A stretch of 64,000 bases of DNA. It comes from Natroniella sulfidigena (GTDB lineage Bacteria; Bacillota; Halanaerobiia; Halobacteroidales; Halobacteroidaceae). The translations under genes were made by a program, and so were the position numbers. Under the pieces are notes generated by a model. The model searched no databases and was not told the origin of the DNA. It saw nothing but the letters and a program-made list of their open reading frames with translations. Each line of letters begins with the position of its first letter. Positions within the stretch are counted from its first letter, which is position 1. Of the stretch, positions 41,508 to 49,393 are shown piece after piece. The stretch covers positions 1 to 64,000 of the forward strand of contig NZ_JALKBY010000010.1 of assembly GCF_023223645.1 (NCBI RefSeq). The letters run 5' to 3'.

Positions 41508-41530
41508 AGTTGCTGGAGGCAACTTTTTTA
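41508..41530. terminator. Small hairpin AGTTGC/GCAACT with T run
   Basis: A 6-bp stem followed by TTTTTT, pointing plus, just before the convergent FAH gene stop. Close to the hairpins at 38483 and 56955. Confidence 0.5.
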
Positions 41531-42310
41531 TTCTTCTATTATCTTGTTTTTTAAGCTACCGATCTCTTCTATTTTAATTTCAAGTTGATCACCAGGGTTT
41601 ATTTTAGTTACTCCTGGTGTGCCAGTAGTAACTACATCACCGGCTCTAAGAGTCATGATTTTAGAAATGAAGCTGATAATCTCTGGAATCTTAAAGATCA
41701 TTTGGGACGTATTGGAGTCTTGTTTCAATTTGCCATTGATAAATGATTGAATCTTAAGTGAGCTAGGGTCGATATCTGTTACAATTGTTGGCCCTAAAGG
41801 TGCAAAACCATCGAAAGACTTACCCCGAGTAAACATTCCATCTTTGGCTATTAAATCAATAGCAGTTAGATCATTAAAGCATGTATATCCTAGGATATGT
41901 TGATCTACTTCAGATTCTTTGATGTTTCTAACAGTATCTTTAATAACCACTGCTAATTCTGGTTCAAAATGTACTTCATTAGCCATTTGAGGATAGGTTA
42001 TATCTTGGTTAGGGCCAACGACAGCAGTTTCTGGTTTAAGAAAAGTAAGTGGTTCATCGGGTATTTTAACCCCTACTTTTTTATTTTCTTTTTTCTTGCG
42101 ATTTTGTTTAGCATTGTCTTTGTAATTGATTCCTACACAAACAATTTTGCTAGGTTTACAGGGAGCTAATAACTCTACTTCAGATAGTTGATAATGTTGA
42201 TCAATTAAATCATACTCTTCAGTTATTTGGCCCTCGATAGCATGAATTTCTTCATTTTTTAGTAGTCCATATGATACGGAACCTTGATATTTAAAAAGTA
42301 CAAACTTCAT
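41528..42310 (-). CDS. Fumarylacetoacetate hydrolase family protein
   Basis: A 260-aa soluble enzyme of the FAH superfamily (hydrolysis or decarboxylation of beta-diketo or oxo acids). Signatures: KIVCVGINYKDNA (about 55-67), PLTFLKPETAVVGP, the metal site E-x-E in VHFEPELAVVIK (about 111-122), Asp in GYTCFNDLTAID, and SQMIFKIPEIISFIS, GDVVTTGTPG. Length is that of the short bacterial FAHD1/oxaloacetate-decarboxylase-like type. The exact substrate is not readable. AAGGAGGAG precedes the ATG. Confidence 0.92.
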   Translation of the reverse strand: MKFVLFKYQGSVSYGLLKNEEIHAIEGQITEEYDLIDQHYQLSEVELLAPCKPSKIVCVGINYKDNAKQNRKKKENKKVGVKIPDEPLTFLKPETAVVGPNQDITYPQMANEVHFEPELAVVIKDTVRNIKESEVDQHILGYTCFNDLTAIDLIAKDGMFTRGKSFDGFAPLGPTIVTDIDPSSLKIQSFINGKLKQDSNTSQMIFKIPEIISFISKIMTLRAGDVVTTGTPGVTKINPGDQLEIKIEEIGSLKNKIIEE

Positions 42311-42533
42311 TAGTTTCTCCTCCTTAATAATTTATTAAGTATATTGTTAAATTTCTTAAAGTAATTTATGTTGTGGAAGATAAGGAATATTATTATTATA
42401 ACAGCTACTTTTGAATTATTAAACAAATTTATTGGAATTTATCAAATATATATCGCTACAAGCAGGAAATATACTATAAATCGTTAAATAATTGAATAAG
42501 CTAGCAAATAAATTCTAGATAAAGGGGTACATA

Positions 42534-42977
42534 ATGAAGAAATTATTTTTCTTAGTGCTAATTATTCTTTTATTTGTCACTCCAACTTTAGCAAGTGGGA
42601 GTATTACTAGAAATAACTCTGAGCCAGCTAATTTGGTTATTTATCAATCAAATCGCTGGTCGCCAATGGCAAAATGGGATTTAACTAATCTTAGTTTACC
42701 ACAAGAAGCTACTATTAGTAAACTAAAAGTGGAATGGGATATTTTTACTAATTTATCTACTCAAGAATATACGGGATTAACAGTAGTAGTTTCCAATCAA
42801 AAGAAAGAGGTAGAGTTGAATATTGATCAGTTTGTAGCTGAGGGAACTACTACAGCTTTCAACGGAGCATCTATTGAGCAAGAATGGTCGATACGTTATT
42901 ATGTTGAAGAGTTAAAGTATGAAGGCAATTATTTTGCTTTAACACCAACGTTAAAGATTTATTATGAAGTGGATTAA
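42534..42977 (+). CDS. Exported protein of unknown function
   Basis: A 147-aa protein with a clear signal peptide (KKLFFLVLIILLFVTPTLASG, cut probably after Ala 20). The mature part is mostly beta, with SITRNNSEPANLVIYQSNRW and a TYR/TRP-rich middle. No cysteines and no anchor. AAAGGGG precedes the ATG. I do not recognise a family; secreted or periplasmic is the best statement. The 222 bp before it show nothing notable. Confidence 0.75.
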   Translation: MKKLFFLVLIILLFVTPTLASGSITRNNSEPANLVIYQSNRWSPMAKWDLTNLSLPQEATISKLKVEWDIFTNLSTQEYTGLTVVVSNQKKEVELNIDQFVAEGTTTAFNGASIEQEWSIRYYVEELKYEGNYFALTPTLKIYYEVD

Positions 42978-42983
42978 AAAATC

Positions 42984-43250
42984 AATGTACAGTTGATAAT
43001 GTACAATTTACAGTGGATACGGTTTTTGATTGTTTTGAATTTAGGCTTTTAATGGTTTTCCTTCGGGTTCTTTGAACCCTTCGTGATGAAAAAATTCGCT
43101 CTTAGATTTTTTTCTATCCTTACGGGTCTTTATCAAGACCCTCCATGAAACCCCTACAGGGCTTATCAGCCCTTTCGTGAAAATCATAGAAATCATATCC
43201 ACAAAGATCGTATCTACTGTCAACTGTAAACCGTAAACTGTACACTATAA
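42984..43250. repeat. 7-bp array element (copy B5)
   Basis: Left heptamers GTACAGT, TGATAAT, GTACAAT, TTACAGT, GGATACG; the core CCTTCGGGTT...GAACCCTTCGTGATG and following block (43060-43119), identical in plan to B1 and B6; further palindromes GGGTC-TTTATCAA-GACCC and GGGCT-TAT-CAGCCC; right heptamers CTGTCAA, CTGTAAA, CCGTAAA, CTGTACA. Ends 17 bp before the next gene, so it occupies its promoter region. Confidence 0.82.
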
Positions 43251-43267
43251 ATTAGGAGGTTTTCTAA

Positions 43268-45517
43268 ATGCAAGAAAAGGATGACTTAATTTTTGCTTTA
43301 GATATTGGAACTAGAACGGTGGTTGGTGTTCTATTAGAACCTACTGCTGATGATAGATTAATTGTGAAAGCATCTGAAGTAATTGAACATAAAAATAGAT
43401 CAATGATTGATGGTCAAATACATAATGTAGAAGAGGTTGCTACACAAGTAGAAAAGATTAAAACAAGTTTAGAAAGAAAATGTGATACCACTTTAAATAA
43501 GGTTGGAATTGCTGCTGCAGGACGTGCTCTAAAGACGGTGACTGGTCATTGTCAATTAGAATTTGATAATAAACGAGAAGTAACTACTAGTGATGTGCAA
43601 ACTTTAGAATTTTCTGCTGTTCAAAATGCTCAAGAGAAGTTAGTTAGTAAAGGTGATCAAGCTGAAGGTTATCATTTTGTAGGTTATACTTTATTACAGA
43701 ATATGTTAGATGGAATGAAGCTTGGTAATCTAGTAGGGCAGAGTGGTAAAAAGATAGAAGTTGACTTGATAGCTACTTTTCTGCCACGGATAGTAATTGA
43801 TTCTTTATTGACTGTCATTCGTCAAGCAGATTTAGAAGTAGATCATTTAACTTTAGAGCCGATTGCTGCTTCTAATCTAATTGTACCCCGGCGGATGTAT
43901 AACTTCAATTTGGCGTTAGTAGATATTGGGGCAGGAACTTCAGATATTGCTATAACTAAAGAAGGGTCGATTATTGGTTATGCCATGGTTCCAGTAGCAG
44001 GAGATGAGATTACTGAAGCTATCTGTCAAAGCTATATGCTTGATTATCATAAAGCTGAAGAGATTAAAAGGAAGCTACTCGTAGAAGATAAAGTAGAGAT
44101 AAAAGACATCTTAGATCAAGTAACAACAGTCGCCACTAGTAGTGTTATTAAGATGATAGAAGATGAAGTAGAGAGTTTGGCCCAGCAGATTGCTGATGAG
44201 ATATTAAGTTTAAATCAACAACAACCTCAGGCAGTTATTTGTATTGGAGGAGGGAGTTTAACTCCATTATTGAAAGAAAAGCTGGCTAAAAAATTAGAGT
44301 TGCCCGTAAATAGAGTAGGGGTTAAGGATTGTCAAGAAGTTAATGAAATTGAAGGAACAATTGATGGAGTGACAGAGACACAGTCAATAACTCCTTTTGG
44401 GATTGGGATTACTTGTTATAAAAATAATAAACAAGTTAATTTTATAGATATAGAGGTTAATGGAGATCTAATTCACTTATTTACTTTAAGAAAACCTAAG
44501 GTATCTGATGCACTTTTAGCAGCAGAAATTGATATTACAGCTTTAAAACCAAATCCTGGACTAGCTATTTCAGTAGAGGTTAATGGTGATTTAAAGGTGA
44601 TTAGAGGTTCATTAGGAACAGCTGGACGGCTCTTAGTCAATGGAACAGAAGCAGAGCTTGAAGATGAAATCAGTCATGGCGATCAGTTAACAGTTGAATT
44701 AGGTGAACAAGGTGAAAATGCGTATGGCGTGATAGCAGATGTAGTTCCTGAATTACCAAGTCGTAAGATATATATTAATGAAACAGAAGTTGTTTTAGAA
44801 CCGATTTATTATATGAATGAGAAACCAGTCAGTGCAGATACGGAGCTTAAAGATCGGGCCAACATTACTTATACACTACCTCAGACTGTCAAAGAGGTGG
44901 TTGAACAAATCTTAGAGTTTCCTGTTGAGCAGATAAAAAAAAGAAAGATCAGTTATACTTTCAATGGAGCAGAAAGGGAATATCAGTACCAAAATTATCG
45001 TATTTTGCTCAATGGGAAGGAAGTTTCATTAGATCAGGAAGTGGATAGTGGAGATCATTTGAGCTTTGAAGAAGTTAATAAGAGTGATCTAAAGATTAAA
45101 GATCTTTTAGATGAGGTAAAAGTTAATAGTACAATTAATGTTACTTTCAATAATCAGCCAGTTGAAGTACCACTTGTTGATTTTCAGCTATTAAAGAATG
45201 GCAAAACGGCTCAGTTGGAGGATCAAATCTTTACTGGTGATGAGATCGTTTATCAACCAGGCACTGTACAATTAAATCAGTTATTAAGCCATATTAATTA
45301 TGAACTTCCTACTAATATCAATGGAAGGTTGATCATTGAGAAGAATGGTCAAGCTGCCCAATTGATTGAACCTTTAGAAGATGGAGATCAGGTTAAGATT
45401 TATGTTGAAGATAAAAGGTCAGATATAAAAGTAGAAGATAGTATGAAGAAAAAGAAGAAAGAAGGAAATTCTTTAGAAAGGTTACAACAAAGATTGCAAA
45501 TTAAATTATTAGATTAG
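43268..45517 (+). CDS. FtsA-like ATPase with tandem beta-grasp-like tail
   Basis: A 749-aa protein. Residues 6-395 are an FtsA/PilM-type actin-fold ATPase: IFALDIGTRTVVGV (phosphate 1), LALVDIGAGTSDIAI (phosphate 2), VICIGGGSLTPLL (adenosine). From about 400 to 715 comes a tail of about five repeats sharing hhh-NGK-x(2)-L-x(5)-GD-hhh, for example LLVNGTEAELEDEISHGDQL, ILLNGKEVSLDQEVDSGDHL and LKNGKTAQLEDQIFTGDEI, resembling beta-grasp (ubiquitin/ThiS-like) units. A Lys-rich end follows. No ftsZ is adjacent; cell-division, pilus or envelope scaffolding roles are possible. TTAGGAGG precedes the ATG. Confidence 0.88.
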   Translation: MQEKDDLIFALDIGTRTVVGVLLEPTADDRLIVKASEVIEHKNRSMIDGQIHNVEEVATQVEKIKTSLERKCDTTLNKVGIAAAGRALKTVTGHCQLEFDNKREVTTSDVQTLEFSAVQNAQEKLVSKGDQAEGYHFVGYTLLQNMLDGMKLGNLVGQSGKKIEVDLIATFLPRIVIDSLLTVIRQADLEVDHLTLEPIAASNLIVPRRMYNFNLALVDIGAGTSDIAITKEGSIIGYAMVPVAGDEITEAICQSYMLDYHKAEEIKRKLLVEDKVEIKDILDQVTTVATSSVIKMIEDEVESLAQQIADEILSLNQQQPQAVICIGGGSLTPLLKEKLAKKLELPVNRVGVKDCQEVNEIEGTIDGVTETQSITPFGIGITCYKNNKQVNFIDIEVNGDLIHLFTLRKPKVSDALLAAEIDITALKPNPGLAISVEVNGDLKVIRGSLGTAGRLLVNGTEAELEDEISHGDQLTVELGEQGENAYGVIADVVPELPSRKIYINETEVVLEPIYYMNEKPVSADTELKDRANITYTLPQTVKEVVEQILEFPVEQIKKRKISYTFNGAEREYQYQNYRILLNGKEVSLDQEVDSGDHLSFEEVNKSDLKIKDLLDEVKVNSTINVTFNNQPVEVPLVDFQLLKNGKTAQLEDQIFTGDEIVYQPGTVQLNQLLSHINYELPTNINGRLIIEKNGQAAQLIEPLEDGDQVKIYVEDKRSDIKVEDSMKKKKKEGNSLERLQQRLQIKLLD

Positions 45518-45522
45518 TTTTG

Positions 45523-45714
45523 TTATCCATTGAGTCGAGGGAGCTGTCTTAAAAGTGAAGCCAATTTGGCAGGTAGTTGATTAAAAAATTCAGGATTATT
45601 ATTTAAATTATCCATAACTAATTGGATAGAAATAAAAATTGTAATAATAATTAATGTAAATAAAACTGTTTTCAAAACTCTATCTATTAAAATAGCTAAT
45701 GATTCTGTATTCAT
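45523..45714 (-). CDS. 63-aa single-pass membrane protein
   Basis: A small membrane protein with one transmembrane helix (about 15-34, TVLFTLIIITIFISIQLVMD) and a short Pro/Leu-rich tail (AKLASLLRQLPRLNG). A strong AGAGGGAGG ribosome site supports it. Convergent with the FtsA-like gene, 5 bp between stops. No family recognised. Confidence 0.7.
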   Translation of the reverse strand: MNTESLAILIDRVLKTVLFTLIIITIFISIQLVMDNLNNNPEFFNQLPAKLASLLRQLPRLNG

Positions 45715-45864
45715 AAAATTACCTCCCTCTCATATTATTTTGGAGTGGAAGATTAAGAAATATACCTGTAATAAATTACCAAATGATTTAAAAGGCTTCG
45801 TCAACTCAGCTTAAGTCTAAAGTTATCTATAGTCTCTAAAAATTATAAATTCCTAACGATAAAA

Positions 45865-45900
45865 AAGAAGAGTAAGAGGATTAATCCTCTTACTCTTCTT
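45865..45900 (-). terminator. Terminator of the DUF1657 gene
   Basis: A perfect 16-bp stem AAGAAGAGTAAGAGGA, TTAA loop, and TTTTTT on the minus strand. Confidence 0.92.
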
Positions 45901-45912
45901 TAATGTTTAAAT

Positions 45913-46197
45913 TTATTGTTGTTGGTTTTGTTGTTCTTGTTGGCCCTGTTGTTCTTGCTGTTGTCCTTGTCCCTGTTGATTTTGCATTTGTTGCTTTTGT
46001 TTATATTGTGGTTCTTCACTTTCAACATAATTGACTCTCTCTTCTAATTGTTGAGCTACCTGTTGAATCTGTTGAGCACATTGAGTATACATATCTTGAG
46101 CTAAGTCATCATTAGTATCTTGAGAGAATCCTTCTAAAGTGTTTTTAGCAGTTTCTAATCCTGTTAAGGCTTGGTGTAAATCGTCACCTACTGTCAT
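45913..46197 (-). CDS. DUF1657 protein with Gln-rich tail
   Basis: A 94-aa helical protein of the DUF1657 family found with spore genes (spoVA-type and YetF-type clusters in bacilli). The domain (1-65) shows TVGDDLHQALTGLETAKNTL and RVNYVESEEPQYKQ. The last 28 residues are almost all Gln with Gly, Glu and Asn, a low-complexity tail encoded by imperfect CAA/CAG repeats. Start with AAAGGAGGTG. No spoVA neighbours here. Function unknown. Confidence 0.88.
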   Translation of the reverse strand: MTVGDDLHQALTGLETAKNTLEGFSQDTNDDLAQDMYTQCAQQIQQVAQQLEERVNYVESEEPQYKQKQQMQNQQGQGQQQEQQGQQEQQNQQQ

Positions 46198-46375
46198 TTA
46201 AACACCTCCTTTCAGCACATTAGTTATAATAACCTAGAGCCTGATTTAATATAACTAGAATATTTGTTTAATTAATTAAAAATTTGTTAAATTTGCAGGA
46301 GGTTTATAAGTGAAACAGTAATATATGATTAAGGATAAGTCAATGATATATATAATAAGAAAGGAGAAGGTTTAT

Positions 46376-46924
46376 ATGAGCAAAATTGTTATTCCTTTAG
46401 CAGAAGGTTTTGAGGAAATTGAAGCAGTTACCAGTATTGATGTTTTACGAAGAGCAGAGATTGAAGTTGTTACTGTATCATTAGGTGATTTAAAAGTAAC
46501 TGGAGCTAATGAAATTACAATTGAAGCAGATCAAAGTATTGATCAGATAACAAGCACTGATTTAACAGGAATTATTTTGCCAGGTGGGATGCCAGGAGCA
46601 GTTAATTTAAGAGAGGATGAACGGGTAATCAATTTAATTCAAGAACTTGCTGACGATAACAAGTTAATTGCTGCGATCTGTGCTGCACCAATTGTTTTGG
46701 AAGAGGCTGGAGTTTTAAAAGATAAAGAAGCTACAAGTTATCCAGGTTTTAAACCTAGAATGAAATCTTGTAAGTACCAAGAAGATAGAGTAGTAATTGA
46801 TGATAACTTAATTACAGGCCGTGGTCCAGGAGTTGCTTTAGAGTTTGTCCTAACAATAGTTAAATATCTAGCTAACCAAGATGCTGCTTTAGAGTTAAAA
46901 GAAGCAATGCTAACCAATTTTTAA
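46376..46924 (+). CDS. DJ-1/PfpI family protein
   Basis: A 182-aa protein of the DJ-1/YajL subgroup. The nucleophile elbow AAICAAPIVLEEAG (Cys about 98) and the conserved Glu in AEGFEEIEAV (about 15) are present, with LPGGMPGAVNLR. Relatives are proposed to act on glyoxal adducts or protein redox damage; activity here is not provable from sequence. The ATG at 46376 is chosen for AAAGGAGAAGG just upstream rather than 46325. The ECF and AIRS genes follow after a separate promoter. Confidence 0.9.
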   Translation: MSKIVIPLAEGFEEIEAVTSIDVLRRAEIEVVTVSLGDLKVTGANEITIEADQSIDQITSTDLTGIILPGGMPGAVNLREDERVINLIQELADDNKLIAAICAAPIVLEEAGVLKDKEATSYPGFKPRMKSCKYQEDRVVIDDNLITGRGPGVALEFVLTIVKYLANQDAALELKEAMLTNF

Positions 46925-46956
46925 TCCCTGAGTAAACAACTCAAATAAGTTGTATT

Positions 46957-46985
46957 TTGACAATTTTTTAGTTTTATGTTAAGAT
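46957..46985 (+). promoter_or_regulatory. Promoter of the ECF S-component gene
   Basis: TTGACA (46957-46962), a 17-base spacer, and TAAGAT (46980-46985), 40 bp before the ATG. Confidence 0.55.
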
Positions 46986-47025
46986 GAATTGATATAATTA
47001 TTAATTTAAGAGAGGAGTTATATTA

Positions 47026-47556
47026 ATGCATGAAACTAAAAAATTAACATTAGGCGGCTTATTAATCGGATTAGTAGCAATTGCAACTATGGCCATTAAT
47101 ATTCCAATGCCAACTACAGGTGGTTACATACACCTAGGAGATAGTATGATCTATTTAATTGCTATCTTATTTGGAGGTAAATTTGGAGCATTAGCAGGAG
47201 GAGTTGGTTCTGCTATGGCAAATATTTTATCAGGGTATAGTCAGTGGGCATTATTTACTTTAATTATTAAAGGGCTTATGGGATTGATTATAGGAAAGAT
47301 TGCTTTTATGACTAAAGAAGAGCAAACATTAAAGCTAAAGCATATTTTAGGTGTCTTAATAGGTGCTATTTGGATGATAGCTGGTTATTATTTTGCGGAA
47401 GGTATTATGGTAGGTAGTCTGATAGTACCTTTACAAAGCATTACATGGAATGTAATTCAATCAGGTATGGGAGCAATCATTGCCTTTCCAATATTATTTG
47501 CACTTTTAAAGACAGAACTAATAGAGGATTTAGAAAGTATAAGAGATAATATATAA
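47026..47556 (+). CDS. ECF transporter S component
   Basis: A 176-aa membrane protein with about six hydrophobic segments, the substrate-binding part of an energy-coupling-factor vitamin transporter. GGYIHLGDSMIYLIAILFGGKFGALAGGVGSA is typical of the PF07155 group. The vitamin cannot be read. No EcfA/EcfT genes are near, so it would use a shared module elsewhere. The downstream AIRS-like gene starts 22 bp after it, suggesting one transcript and perhaps a cofactor link (thiamine-type kinases share that fold). Confidence 0.9.
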   Translation: MHETKKLTLGGLLIGLVAIATMAINIPMPTTGGYIHLGDSMIYLIAILFGGKFGALAGGVGSAMANILSGYSQWALFTLIIKGLMGLIIGKIAFMTKEEQTLKLKHILGVLIGAIWMIAGYYFAEGIMVGSLIVPLQSITWNVIQSGMGAIIAFPILFALLKTELIEDLESIRDNI

Positions 47557-47578
47557 TTTGATTTGAAGGTGATAATTT

Positions 47579-48568
47579 ATGAAGGCAGGTAAGATTGATA
47601 TTAATAATTTAAAAGAGTTAATTCTAGATCAAATTTCTTCAAACAATCAAGATGTCTTAGTTCGACCAGAAATTGGTGAAGATTCGACTGTAATTGATTT
47701 TGGAGAATTCGTTGCTGTCATGTCTAGCGATCCAATTACTGGTGTACAAGAAGGGATGGGAAGTTTAGCAGTTAATGTTGCTTGTAATGATATAGCAGCT
47801 AATGGTGCCCAACCAATCGGAATTCAACAGGTTTTATTATTTCCGCCTACTACAGCCGAAGAGGAAATAACAGCAATTGTAAAAGATATAAATCAAGCTG
47901 CTCAAGATTTAGGAATTGATATCTTGGGCGGACATACAGAAATAACTGATATCGTTAAACAACCATTGGTTTCTTGTACTGCAATCGGCAAAACCACTAA
48001 AGATAACTTTGTAACTTCGGCTGATGCTCAAATAGGGGATCAAATAATCCTTACTAAATGGGCTGGTTTAGAAGGGACTGCTATTTTGGCTACAGATTTT
48101 TCTGATCAATTGTCAGAATTAGGGATGGAAACTGAAATAATAGAAGAAGCCCAACAATTAACTGAGTACTTAAGTGTAATTCCAGAAGGTTTATTAGGAG
48201 CAGAGTTAAAGGTCAATGCAATGCATGATGTTACTGAAGGAGGCTTATATGGCTCGCTGTTTGAATTGGCTGAAGCAGCTGAGGTTGGATTTGAAATAGA
48301 AGAAGACTCAGTTCCCTTACATCGGACAACTAAAAAGATAACTCAACTGTTAGATATCAACCCTTATCAATTAATCGGTTCCGGAGCAATGCTCTTAACT
48401 GCTGTAGAAGGAGAAAAGGTTGTAGATAAATTAACTACTGCTGGAATTAATGCTACAACCATTGGAGAAATTACAGCACAAAAGAGAGTAGTTGTTACAG
48501 AGCAAGGAGAGATTGAACTCAACCAAGCTCCTCAGGATGAATTGTGGAGATTTTTAGCTGAAAATTAA
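47579..48568 (+). CDS. AIR synthase/HypE-like ATP-binding protein
   Basis: A 329-aa enzyme of the PurM/HypE/ThiL/SelD superfamily. N-terminal half with PEIGEDSTVIDFG and SSDPITGV (ATP and metal Asp), NDIAANGAQPIGI, GGHTEITDIV; C-terminal half begins GDQIILTKWAGLEGTAIL and has HDVTEGGLYGSLFELA. It lacks the HypE C-terminal PRIC-type Cys, so it is not a hydrogenase cyanide-transfer protein. Activity unassigned; AIR synthase-related is the safe call. It follows the ECF gene by 22 bp. Confidence 0.87.
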   Translation: MKAGKIDINNLKELILDQISSNNQDVLVRPEIGEDSTVIDFGEFVAVMSSDPITGVQEGMGSLAVNVACNDIAANGAQPIGIQQVLLFPPTTAEEEITAIVKDINQAAQDLGIDILGGHTEITDIVKQPLVSCTAIGKTTKDNFVTSADAQIGDQIILTKWAGLEGTAILATDFSDQLSELGMETEIIEEAQQLTEYLSVIPEGLLGAELKVNAMHDVTEGGLYGSLFELAEAAEVGFEIEEDSVPLHRTTKKITQLLDINPYQLIGSGAMLLTAVEGEKVVDKLTTAGINATTIGEITAQKRVVVTEQGEIELNQAPQDELWRFLAEN

Positions 48569-48656
48569 TTATTGTTCTTACCCTTTATTACATAAAAAGC
48601 TTAGTTAAGCTAAAAATAATACTGAGCTGAAAATTTTAAAAGAGGGTGGGAAAATA

Positions 48657-49265
48657 TTGAACAAAAATAATTATCCACTAACTGTAGTAGTCTTTTTAGT
48701 ACTAGTTTTATTAGGAGCAATCTTTTATAAAGTTAATTTTGGTGATGGCCAAGTTGGAAATATAGTTGGTTTTGATACTGAAGAGGTAGAAGGTACTCTT
48801 TTTCCTATTTATGGGCCAGATGAAAATCTTGATGAGACTGAAGTTAACTTTTATATTCAGCTTGCTGATGATTTAGAGCAGTTTGAAAAATTACAGGTAA
48901 TTGCTAATAGATTATCAAGGTTTAGATTTGATTTTTTGCCAATTAAGGTCCTAGAGATAGAAGAAGAGAACGGAAGAGAGATAGCAGTTATAAATTTAGA
49001 AGAGCATCAATGGAATCGAAATGGGGATGAAACACCTGAATTTAGAGGAAATGCTGGGGTTACCTGGTATTTAGATCATTTTCAGGGGGCAGCTACTGGA
49101 TATTTTACATCGGAAACCTTAATCAGTTCTTTTTTGCAACCAGAGTATGACGGAGATTGGATTGATGGAGTTAGATTTCTTTATCAAGGGCAGCCAATCC
49201 GGGAGCAAGATTGGGATGCTGTTGATTTAGAAGGGGTATTTTATAGAGATGAAATTAATAATTAA
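48657..49265 (+). CDS. GerMN-like membrane-anchored protein
   Basis: A 202-aa protein with an N-terminal anchor (about 7-25) and an extracytoplasmic domain. FLPIKVLEIEEENGREIAVINL, FRGNAGVTWYLDHF and IDGVRFLYQGQPI follow the order of GerMN domains (propeptide-like turn, GxAG, final V-x-F-x-x-x-G). GerMN proteins act in spore germination and sporulation, so this is a plausible but moderate assignment. The start is TTG behind GGGTGGG. A terminator follows. Confidence 0.65.
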   Translation: MNKNNYPLTVVVFLVLVLLGAIFYKVNFGDGQVGNIVGFDTEEVEGTLFPIYGPDENLDETEVNFYIQLADDLEQFEKLQVIANRLSRFRFDFLPIKVLEIEEENGREIAVINLEEHQWNRNGDETPEFRGNAGVTWYLDHFQGAATGYFTSETLISSFLQPEYDGDWIDGVRFLYQGQPIREQDWDAVDLEGVFYRDEINN

Positions 49266-49283
49266 AGATTTGAATTTAAGTGT

Positions 49284-49316
49284 AATCCTATAGATGTTAA
49301 GTCTATAGGATTATTT
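49284..49316 (+). terminator. Terminator of the GerMN-like gene
   Basis: An 11-bp stem AATCCTATAGA/TCTATAGGATT and ATTTTGATTT after it. Confidence 0.85.
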
Positions 49317-49393
49317 TGATTTGGTTTAATCTTTTTCAAATAAAAGGATAAAAATAGTTATTCGCGAAATTCATAGTGAGAAGGGAGGACATA

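Noticed and set aside
46925-47025. Vitamin riboswitch before the ECF S-component gene
   Set aside because: The 101-bp gap holds a promoter and a ribosome site and is too short and AT-rich for a known class.
47579-48568. HypE hydrogenase maturation protein
   Set aside because: It lacks the C-terminal cysteine needed for cyanide transfer; no hyp genes nearby.
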